Positions 55,313 to 62,223 of a stretch of 64,000 bases of DNA are shown piece by piece. The position numbers were made by a program, and so were the translations under genes. How positions within the stretch are numbered: position 1 is the first letter of the stretch; each line of letters opens with the position of its first letter. The stretch comes from Rufibacter latericius (GTDB lineage: Bacteria > Bacteroidota > Bacteroidia > Cytophagales > Hymenobacteraceae): assembly GCF_003721515.1 (NCBI RefSeq), contig NZ_RJJD01000008.1, forward strand, positions 372,001-436,000. Reading direction: 5' to 3'. The notes beneath the pieces are model-generated. The model had not been told where the DNA came from. It did not search any database and was given only the letters and a program-made list of their open reading frames with translations.

Positions 55313-57742
55313 ATGAACCAAACCCCTACTTTCCGCCAATTCCCCTTTCTGGTTTTCCTGAGCCTTATTTTCTCTTTCTCCGCCCTGGCTCAAAGCGGCA
55401 CCTCGGTAAAAGGAACCGTACTAGATGGGAAAAAACAACCCCTCGCGTATGCCACCATCATGCTTTTGGGGTTGCCAGATTCTACCCTAGTCAACTCCCA
55501 GATGACAGACGAAGCAGGCGTGTATGTTTTTGAGAAAGTGGCCTCCGGCCGATACGTCATCAAAGCCAGTCGCATTGACCATCACCAGGTGCTAAGTCCG
55601 GTCTTTGAAGTAGGCACGCAGCCGGTTCAGGTGCCGTTTCTGCAAACCACCCTCAAAACAACTGTCCTCAACGAAGTGGTGGTGCAGGGCCAGCGCCCTC
55701 TTCTGGAGCAGCAAGCCGATAGGCTGATCATGAACGTAGAGAAACTCAACACGGCCGGGGAGAACTCGCTGGAGGTGTTGAAGAACGCGCCGGGCGTGCG
55801 GCTAGACAAAGACGATAATATCATCTTCAGGGGCAGCGGCAGCGTGAACGTGATGATCAACGGCAAGATGACCTACATGTCTGGTTCTGAACTGAGCATG
55901 TACCTGAAATCTTTACCGGCCTCGGCTGTGAGCAAAGTAGAACTGATCGCGAACCCGCCGGCGTCTTTTGATGCGGCTGGTACGGCGGGTATCATCAACA
56001 TTGTGCTCAAGCGCGAGCTCACCAAAGGCATGAACGGCACCCTGATCGTGGGTACCGGTTACGGCACGTATGAAAAGGCCGGGGTAAGCACCAACCTGAA
56101 CTATAACCTAGGCAAGGTCAGCTTTTACACGCGCCTCCATATAAGCCACTCCAACTCCTACAACAAACTCACCATGGAGCGTACCATCAGAGACAGCCTG
56201 TATCGGTCGGTGAACTACTGGCACCCCATCACCAAGACCGTGAATGTAGTGGCGGGCGCCGATTATTTCATCAATAAACAGCACACCGTGGGCATCATGC
56301 TGAAAGGCTATTCCTCGCCGCAGGATGTTTTGACTACCAGCAATTCGGTGAACTATGACATACCCGGCAGAGCCATCGGCAGCGTGCAGATGAGCAATCC
56401 GCGCGATGTGGTTTCCAACAACTACAGCCTCAACCTGAACTACAAATTCGACATAGACACCACGGGCCGTTCGCTCACCTTTGACGCCGACTTCGTGCGC
56501 TACCAAAACGGCGCCGATGAGTCTTTCACGAACCAATACTTCGCCGCAGCCATACGGAACGGCCGCGAGTTCGAGAACCTGCGCAGTTTCTCAGATGCCG
56601 CGGTCCAGATCTACGCCCTCAAAGCCGATTACGTGCATCCTCTGCCTCACAACTGGAAAGCCGAAACCGGTTGGAAAAGCAGTTGGGTACGCAATGACTC
56701 AGATATCAAATTTGAGACGCTGCAGGAAAACACCTGGCTAACCGATGACCGCCGCACAAATCAGTTTCTGTATGACGAGAACATCAATGCCGGCTATATC
56801 AGCCTGAGCAAGAAAGTAAGTAAGGCATTAAGCCTGAAGGCCGGTCTGCGGGCCGAGCAAACCATTTCCAGAGGGAACTCCCGTACAACCCAGAACGTGG
56901 TAGATCGCAACTATTGGGAGTTGTTCCCCAGCGTGTTTGCCAGCTACAACCCCAGTGAAGACCACCAGTTCTCTACCTCCTACAGCCGCCGCATCAGTAG
57001 GCCCAATTACCGGAGCTTGAATCCGTTCACCTTCTTTTCTGACCCATATATGGGCATCAAAGGAAACCCGTTTCTGCAGCCGTCTTTCTCCAACTCGCTG
57101 GTGGCCAGTTATACCTTCAAGAACTTCCAGTTGCTGAGCATCAGTTACCTGCAGCAGAATGATTTTGTGATGGAAGTGGTGAGCCAGAACGATGCCACCA
57201 AAGAAAGCATCAGCACGCCCCAGAACCTGAGCCGCGCCCGCACGTTGGGCATCAGCAGCGGCGGCACCTTACCTATGCGCAAATGGTGGAGCGCCAACCT
57301 GCAACTGCAAGGCAACCTGAACAAAGTAAGCACCCCGGTGCAAGGCGAGCAATACAACCAGGAACAGTTCTCCTGGGACTTCAGCACGGATAACAACTTC
57401 ACGTTGCCTAAGAACTTCAGCGTGCAATATTCGGCTTACTACAGCTCGCCCTCGGTGTCTGGCCTCTTCAGGAACAAAGCCTCTTACCTTATGAGCATAG
57501 GCGCAAAGAAAACCTTTATGGACGGCCGCGCGACAGTAAGCGTAAAACTGAACGACATCTTTGACACCTCCCGTTTCAGAGCCAATCTGAACTACAGCAA
57601 CGTGAACATGTACTGGGAAAATGAGTGGGAAAGCCGCCGCCTGAACCTCACGTTTGACTTCAAATTCGGCAACAGCAAAATCAAAGCCGCCCGCAGCCGG
57701 AAAACCGGCACCTCTGACGAAGAGAACCGGGTGAGCAGGTAA
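55313..57742 (+). CDS. TonB-dependent-type outer-membrane receptor (OMP_b-brl_3)
   Basis: 809 residues, signal peptide to about residue 26 (FSALAQ). A carboxypeptidase-regulatory-like domain covers about 28-110 (SVKGTVLDGKKQPLAYATIMLLGLPDS). The plug covers about 120-230 (NAPGVRLDKDDNIIFRGSGSVNVMINGKMTYMSG, AAGTAGIINIVLKRE). The barrel is of the Outer membrane protein beta-barrel family and contains YSRRISRPNYRSLNPFTFFSDPYMGIKGNPFLQPSFS, a strong family signature. There is no SusD partner. It is divergent from the LytTR two-component pair and probably regulated by it (inference). Substrate unknown. Confidence 0.9.
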   Translation: MNQTPTFRQFPFLVFLSLIFSFSALAQSGTSVKGTVLDGKKQPLAYATIMLLGLPDSTLVNSQMTDEAGVYVFEKVASGRYVIKASRIDHHQVLSPVFEVGTQPVQVPFLQTTLKTTVLNEVVVQGQRPLLEQQADRLIMNVEKLNTAGENSLEVLKNAPGVRLDKDDNIIFRGSGSVNVMINGKMTYMSGSELSMYLKSLPASAVSKVELIANPPASFDAAGTAGIINIVLKRELTKGMNGTLIVGTGYGTYEKAGVSTNLNYNLGKVSFYTRLHISHSNSYNKLTMERTIRDSLYRSVNYWHPITKTVNVVAGADYFINKQHTVGIMLKGYSSPQDVLTTSNSVNYDIPGRAIGSVQMSNPRDVVSNNYSLNLNYKFDIDTTGRSLTFDADFVRYQNGADESFTNQYFAAAIRNGREFENLRSFSDAAVQIYALKADYVHPLPHNWKAETGWKSSWVRNDSDIKFETLQENTWLTDDRRTNQFLYDENINAGYISLSKKVSKALSLKAGLRAEQTISRGNSRTTQNVVDRNYWELFPSVFASYNPSEDHQFSTSYSRRISRPNYRSLNPFTFFSDPYMGIKGNPFLQPSFSNSLVASYTFKNFQLLSISYLQQNDFVMEVVSQNDATKESISTPQNLSRARTLGISSGGTLPMRKWWSANLQLQGNLNKVSTPVQGEQYNQEQFSWDFSTDNNFTLPKNFSVQYSAYYSSPSVSGLFRNKASYLMSIGAKKTFMDGRATVSVKLNDIFDTSRFRANLNYSNVNMYWENEWESRRLNLTFDFKFGNSKIKAARSRKTGTSDEENRVSR

Positions 57743-58536
57743 TTCCCATTCAAACCCCGTCCGCAAGGACGATGCAGGCTTGCAGCGGTTCCAAAGTAAG
57801 ACAGGTACCTGCGGCGGGCCGGGGCGAAGGCCTACAGTGAGGCCGAGACCAGGCCGCCGCACGCAGGGACAATTCCAATGGCAGTGGCCTACGTGAGCGA
57901 TGGAACATAGGACGGCAGCGGGGTGGTACCAATCTGAAGCCTCACTGTCCGAGCGTCAGCGAGTTTGAGGCTTCTTGATTCTTTTGGTTACTTTTCTCAT
58001 CAAGGAGAAAAGTGACAAACGCGGGCAGGCCGCATCTGCAGCCCTGGAGTTAGTAGGTAGGAAGTGGGAGTACCTGCTCTTTAAAAAAGGATCAGCAAGA
58101 AGACCGACAGGTGTAAACACCCCTCTTTATCTCCCTCAAGGGGAGAATCCCGGCTAGGTTTAAATTGAATGAAGAAGCAGTGAATTACCGGCTATGCAGA
58201 GTAAAATTCGAGTTTGAGGCTGGTGCCTCACTAAAGTTGCAAACTTCAGACCATGGTAGGTCCAAGTCACAGACTTGAACCGGAGATAAAAAAGAGAAAA
58301 GAATCAGCAGAAGAAGGCATCCCCTTTCCCCATTTCAAAGGGGGACTTTGCGCTTAGAAAAGGTAGTTGATGGAAAACCAACATCGGCTTGCAAATCCTT
58401 TATCAACCAGAAACTGGACAAAGCGTTTCTCTCCTATTTTCTCAGAAACACCCTGAAATCACCGCCACACCCGGCCTCCGGGTAAAAATAACCGGAACAG
58501 CCGCCTTTTGTCCTATCCTTGCCATTCCAATGCACG
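57743..58536. other. Repeat-dense intergenic region
   Basis: It starts with a GC-rich section (about 57760-57930), unusual for the window. A hairpin GAAGCCTCA (57936-57944) / TGAGGCTTC (57966-57974) follows. Next is the 12-bp stem GTTACTTTTCTC (57987-57998) / GAGAAAAGTGAC (58005-58016). Small palindromes lie at 58234-58246 and 58263-58277, with C/G-run mini-hairpins near 58130 and 58330 and a dispersed palindrome copy at 58431-58465. Short open frames here look spurious. It may be an array of decayed repeat elements. Confidence 0.6.
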
Positions 58537-58544
58537 TACCTTTG
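58537..58544 (+). promoter_or_regulatory. Candidate -7 box of the DUF983 gene
   Basis: TACCTTTG matches the Bacteroidota -7 consensus exactly, 23 bases before the ATG at 58568. Confidence 0.6.
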
Positions 58545-58567
58545 TAAAGAGAAAAGAATAGAAAGCT

Positions 58568-58972
58568 ATGTTAGGAAAAGGCTCTAAGTTATACAGCATC
58601 GCCAAATTGAAATGCCCGCGTTGCCACGAGGGAGATCTGTTTGAGAATAATAGCCTCATGGGTTACCGCAAAATGAGCAAGATGCTGGACCACTGCCCGG
58701 TCTGCAACCAGATCTATGAACCGGAACCCGGCTATTACTACGGCGCCATGTTCGTGAGTTATGGCCTCACCGCCGGACCAACCCTGGCCATTGTGGGTCT
58801 CATGATGCTGTTCTCTGAGGAAATCACCCTTTGGATGTTCATGGCCGCCCTCCTTCTTTCTCTGGTCCTGTTTATGCCCGCGCTTTTCAAACTCTCCCGC
58901 GCCATCTGGATCAACATCTTCATCAGCTACAACCCCGAGGCGGCCACCAATCCGCAAGCAAGAGGACACTAG
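58568..58972 (+). CDS. DUF983 small membrane protein with zinc ribbon
   Basis: 134 residues. Two CxxC knuckles, Cys16/Cys19 (KCPRCHEGDLFE) and Cys43/Cys46 (HCPVCNQIYEPEPGYYYGAMFVSYG), form a probable zinc ribbon, followed by two membrane helices at about 62-84 and 88-112. This is the exact layout of DUF983. The family has no established function, though members often sit near respiratory genes. It is monocistronic with a good -7 box. Confidence 0.88.
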   Translation: MLGKGSKLYSIAKLKCPRCHEGDLFENNSLMGYRKMSKMLDHCPVCNQIYEPEPGYYYGAMFVSYGLTAGPTLAIVGLMMLFSEEITLWMFMAALLLSLVLFMPALFKLSRAIWINIFISYNPEAATNPQARGH

Positions 58973-59289
58973 AATTGGAGTTGTTTCTGCCCTGTTTTCC
59001 GCAATTTGATGCGCCACCATTGGTCATTTCGGAAACACCTTTGATTGTAGCCAACTGGTTTCTCCTTCATTCCCTGTCATTGAATTATGCAACGGTGCGC
59101 TGGCCCTAGGCATTAAAGACGATTCCTTTTTCAGCGATTTTTCAAAAAACAGGTTGAAATCACGCCTGAACAGGTTCGGCCGAAAGGGTAGCAACGGACT
59201 TCTACGACCCGAAAGCGTATTTCTTCCACAACCATTTTCCAGGAGCAAAAGTTAAAGAGCTGTTAATCACTTCGGTTTACTTTGATCTT
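58973..59289. other. Noncoding gap before the sugar dehydrogenase
   Basis: A dispersed palindrome copy lies at about 59127-59168 (TTTTTCAGCGATTTTTC then AAAAAACAGGTTGAAATCACG) and a partial one near 58981. A -7-like TTACTTTG at 59277-59284 lies only 5 bases before the start codon at 59290; if it is used, the transcript would be leaderless or nearly so. No gene was seen. Confidence 0.4.
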
Positions 59290-60891
59290 ATGCTACGTTC
59301 CTTTCTGTTGCTCTCTCTTCTTCTACTGATTTCTGGTGCCGATAATCTCTCCTGGGCCCAAGACCTTACCGGCCCCAATGGCGAGACCTTTTCGGTGCGG
59401 GTGGTGAAAGACAAACTCAGCGATCCCTGGGAAGTAGCCTACGGACCCGATAACCACCTCTGGATCACAGAGGCCAAAGGCTATAAAGTAAGTCGGCTCA
59501 ATCCTTCTACCGGGGCACAAACCGTTTTGCTGGACCTCACCCCAGAACGTAAATTCCCGCGCTATGACAAGGTTTCCGATTCTATAGACGGCGGCAAACC
59601 GTGGCCGCAGGGCGGACTGATGGGCATGGCGCTGCACCCGCAGCTTTTATCGGGGAAGCCGTATGTGTACCTGGCGTATGCGTATGATTTTGCCGGATCA
59701 AGGAAAACGGACGAGGGCTGCGATCCTAATTTCGGGGGATGCCACTACACCATGCGGCTGGTGCGGTATGACTACGAACCCAAAGCGCAGAAACTTTCCA
59801 ACCCTATGATCCTCTGCGACAGCATTCCCGGCAGCAACGACCACAACTCAGGCCGGCTCCTGATTGCGCCGGTCAACGGAAAAGACTTCCTGTTTTACAC
59901 CGTGGGCGATATGGGTGCCGGGCAGTTCAAGAACGTGGGCCGGCCGAACCACGCCCAAGTCACTGGCAGCTACGAAGGCAAAGTCCTCCGCTTCAACATG
60001 GAGCCTGATACTGATAAAAACCAGTACGACCGCTGGATTCCGAACGACAACCCTTTTACCAGTGCGCAGCGCCAGAATGCAGTTTGGAGCTTGGGTCACC
60101 GAAACGCCCAGGGTTTAGCCTATGCGTTGGTGGGCGGCACGGGAAGAATCTACGCGAGCGAACACGGGCCTTTCTCAGACGATGAGATCAACGTGATTGA
60201 ACGAGGTAAGAACTTCGGGCACCCACTCATCATCGGGTACAATGACAACAACTACAACGGACTTGCTGCGGGCGTCAGTAACCATACTCAGCTTCCCGGC
60301 GAGTGGCACACCACCTACCCTACCATCAAAAGTGAGAAGGAAAACGCCGCAGCCATTGGGGCTCAGACCTATCGTGACCCCATCTACAGCTTCAATCCCA
60401 ACTCTAACGCGTTCCTGACAAAGACCCTGACGCAGGCGAGAAGCGGTGGCGAAAACAACACCCCGGAATGGCCATCCGAGGCCCCCAGCAGCATTGCCGT
60501 ATATACCGCCTCGGGCATACCGGGATGGCAAAACTCACTGCTTGTGCCCACGCTCAAAACCGGTAAACTCCTCAGGCTGCCCCTTAACGCCTCAGGCACC
60601 GGAGTCACTGGCGATACGCTCACATATTTCAGATCTAAAATCCGGTACCGTGACCTAGCCATCTCGCCAGATGGCAAAAAGCTGTACTTGGCCGTAGACA
60701 GTTCCTCAGTGACCTCCGGCCCCTCGGGCGAAGACCCCAAAGGCAGCCACTACCGCGGTTCCGTCCTGGAATTCACCTACGTGAAAGGCGGAACTGCCAG
60801 AAAAAGTGCTTCGGGTGGTGCATCCGGTAAGAAGCAACGAGGCGGCTCCAAAGCAGTCTCACCAGCAGCCAGACAAAGTAGAAAAGAGTAG
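59290..60891 (+). CDS. PQQ-dependent sugar dehydrogenase (GSDH family)
   Basis: 533 residues, signal peptide to about residue 24 (NLSWAQ). The six-bladed propeller shows LSDPWEVAYGPDNHLWITEAKGYKVSRLNPSTG, GLMGMALHPQLLSGKPYVYLAYAYDF, DHNSGRLLIAPVNGKDFLFYTVGDMGAGQ and SLGHRNAQGLAYALVGGTGRIYASEHGPFSDDEIN. These are all typical of the soluble glucose/sorbosone dehydrogenase family. It would oxidise aldoses in the periplasm with PQQ. The C-terminus ends in a basic Gly/Ser/Lys-rich tail of about 40 residues that is not part of the enzyme fold. No PQQ synthesis genes are in the window. Confidence 0.85.
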   Translation: MLRSFLLLSLLLLISGADNLSWAQDLTGPNGETFSVRVVKDKLSDPWEVAYGPDNHLWITEAKGYKVSRLNPSTGAQTVLLDLTPERKFPRYDKVSDSIDGGKPWPQGGLMGMALHPQLLSGKPYVYLAYAYDFAGSRKTDEGCDPNFGGCHYTMRLVRYDYEPKAQKLSNPMILCDSIPGSNDHNSGRLLIAPVNGKDFLFYTVGDMGAGQFKNVGRPNHAQVTGSYEGKVLRFNMEPDTDKNQYDRWIPNDNPFTSAQRQNAVWSLGHRNAQGLAYALVGGTGRIYASEHGPFSDDEINVIERGKNFGHPLIIGYNDNNYNGLAAGVSNHTQLPGEWHTTYPTIKSEKENAAAIGAQTYRDPIYSFNPNSNAFLTKTLTQARSGGENNTPEWPSEAPSSIAVYTASGIPGWQNSLLVPTLKTGKLLRLPLNASGTGVTGDTLTYFRSKIRYRDLAISPDGKKLYLAVDSSSVTSGPSGEDPKGSHYRGSVLEFTYVKGGTARKSASGGASGKKQRGGSKAVSPAARQSRKE

Positions 60892-60898
60892 GATTTGG

Positions 60899-60940
60899 TT
60901 CTGCTTCGGGGCTGTTTTCTCTAAAACAATCCCACAACAG
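60899..60940. repeat. Dispersed ~38-bp palindrome copy
   Basis: TCTGCTTCGGGGCTGTTTTC then TCTAAAACAATCCCACAACAG, just after the dehydrogenase stop. Confidence 0.5.
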
Positions 60941-60983
60941 ATGGAGGAAAACAGACCGCCATTTAGCTAAGCACTTTCTTTCC

Positions 60984-61077
60984 TTTTTGTCATCCAGAAA
61001 GGATCTTGTGAGCCAACGCGAAGAACGCTTACGCGGAGCCTGGCTAGTATGCCCACAAAATCTTTCCGGCTTGGGAT
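60984..61077. repeat. MITE-like inverted repeat, copy 3
   Basis: The left arm TTTTTGTCATCCAGAAAGGATC extends to TTGTGAGC. The right arm begins GCCCACAAAATCTTTCCGG. The arms match the other two copies but have diverged, and this copy's right end (TTGGGATAAA) has lost the GATGACAAA ending. Confidence 0.6.
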
Positions 61078-61093
61078 AAAGGAGAACTTTGAT

Positions 61094-61417
61094 TTATTTG
61101 ACCTTGAATTTCTGCTTGCCGGTGAGCAACTGAAAGAACAGCACGAAGTCTGAAGCTAGGCTGTAGAGAGGGTATTTGAACGTGGCCGGCTTATTTTTCT
61201 CAAAAAAGAAATGTCCCACCCAGGCAAAGCCATACCCAATCACCGGCAGCCACCAAAGCCAGCCATAGCGGCCTAATACAAACGCGATTATCATGAGCAA
61301 CAGCAGCAACCCAGTCCCTACAAAGTGCAGCACCCGGCTGGTGGTGTTCTGATGCTCCAAGAGGTAGAACGGGTAAAACTCCTTGAAGGAAGTGATGCGG
61401 GGTGAAGGATTAACCAT
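61094..61417 (-). CDS. DUF962/Mpo1-like membrane protein
   Basis: 107 residues. FKEFYPFYLLEHQNTTSRVLHFVGT carries the conserved His of the family's first helix. Two central hydrophobic segments and GYGFAWVGHFFFEKNKPATFKYPLYSLASDFVLFFQLL follow. This is the Mpo1/DUF962 layout; yeast Mpo1 is an iron-dependent dioxygenase acting on 2-hydroxy fatty acids. Whether this short bacterial form has that activity is unknown. Transcribed alone. Confidence 0.85.
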   Translation of the reverse strand: MVNPSPRITSFKEFYPFYLLEHQNTTSRVLHFVGTGLLLLLMIIAFVLGRYGWLWWLPVIGYGFAWVGHFFFEKNKPATFKYPLYSLASDFVLFFQLLTGKQKFKVK

Positions 61418-61484
61418 GGCAGTGAAAGTACTTTCACTACTTTATACGAATTCAGCCTCTTATCATCAGTCCACACCGAAGAAA

Positions 61485-61530
61485 AACCTGGGGTGCAAGC
61501 ATTCATTTAGACTCACTTACTCCCCAGGTT
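61485..61530 (-). terminator. Terminator of the orphan gene
   Basis: AACCTGGGG (61485-61493) and CCCCAGGTT (61522-61530) are perfect complements. On the minus strand the hairpin is followed by TTTTTC, and it lies 34 bases after the stop at 61564. Confidence 0.7.
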
Positions 61531-61563
61531 CTTTAACTCTTGTAATTCGTTCTGAAGTCAGAT

Positions 61564-62151
61564 TTATCCTTCGGATCTCAGGATAAAATCATAACCATGT
61601 ATTGAGTAATAGAGCGGTATGTCTGCCCATTCCAGATTTTGGTCTTTCGCCTTTAGGTGGGCTGTCCGCATGAGTTCCATAAATCTTGCAATGACTATTT
61701 GCTCACACCAGTCTCGGGCATTTTCGGCCTCTGCAGAATCAGAATCTTCATTCTCAAAGGCTTCCTGAAGTTGCTCATACCCTTTTAGGATGAACTCCCC
61801 AGAAGTCATTGTTTCTTCGCTTGCCTCACTTAGCCACTCCATGTCCTCAAGGTCCCATCCTCCGTCTTCAATGAATGCGAACCCATCTATATACCAGTAG
61901 TCTGTATTGATATCGAATTCATTCATTTCAAAGTACATGGCTTTGACTGCAATCTCCTTTGAAACATTGGCATAGAATTCATCCATCCAGACCGTCAAAG
62001 CACCAGATTGGTGAACAAGGGATTGTCCAAGAACTGCATGAAAGTCAGTGAAAGTTATTTTTTGAAGGGCTGTTTCCGCTAACTCAATTGCATTTGAATA
62101 AGCGTGAACCTCAAGGAAAGGGTTTATTTGTTCAGCAAAATCAAAGTTCAT
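61564..62151 (-). CDS. Acidic cytoplasmic protein, unknown function
   Basis: 195 residues, no signal peptide and no membrane segment. It is strongly acidic (DGGWDLEDMEWLSEASEE, ENEDSDSAEAENARDW) and rich in aromatic residues (FDINTDYWYIDGFAFIEDGG, DIPLYYSIHGYDFILRSEG). It is probably a folded helical protein. The base composition looks more AT-rich than its neighbours. No family was recognised. Small acidic proteins like this are common among immunity proteins and their orphan relatives, but no toxin gene is nearby. Confidence 0.65.
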   Translation of the reverse strand: MNFDFAEQINPFLEVHAYSNAIELAETALQKITFTDFHAVLGQSLVHQSGALTVWMDEFYANVSKEIAVKAMYFEMNEFDINTDYWYIDGFAFIEDGGWDLEDMEWLSEASEETMTSGEFILKGYEQLQEAFENEDSDSAEAENARDWCEQIVIARFMELMRTAHLKAKDQNLEWADIPLYYSIHGYDFILRSEG

Positions 62152-62160
62152 ATACCATCA

Positions 62161-62202
62161 TTTTTCTCTGACTGAACCTACTAAAGTTCAGTCAGAGAAA
62201 AA
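62161..62202. repeat. 17-bp perfect inverted repeat
   Basis: TTTTTCTCTGACTGAAC (62161-62177) and GTTCAGTCAGAGAAAAA (62186-62202) with an 8-base loop. It lies between the polX stop and the orphan gene start. A runs, not T runs, follow the stem in either direction, so it is not a classical terminator. Confidence 0.75.
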
Positions 62203-62223
62203 AGCTTTCGTTATAAACGGCCA

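Noticed and set aside
57269-57862. 197-codon minus-strand frame at the end of the receptor gene
   Set aside because: It is mostly antisense to the receptor barrel and extends into the GC-rich repeat region; the composition explains its openness.
57975-58157. 60-codon plus-strand frame in the repeat region
   Set aside because: It runs through hairpin arms and repeat blocks and has no ribosome site or recognisable protein; spurious.
62161-62202. Rho-independent terminator of polX
   Set aside because: The stem is perfect, but the U tract is on the wrong side for either direction; kept only as an inverted repeat.
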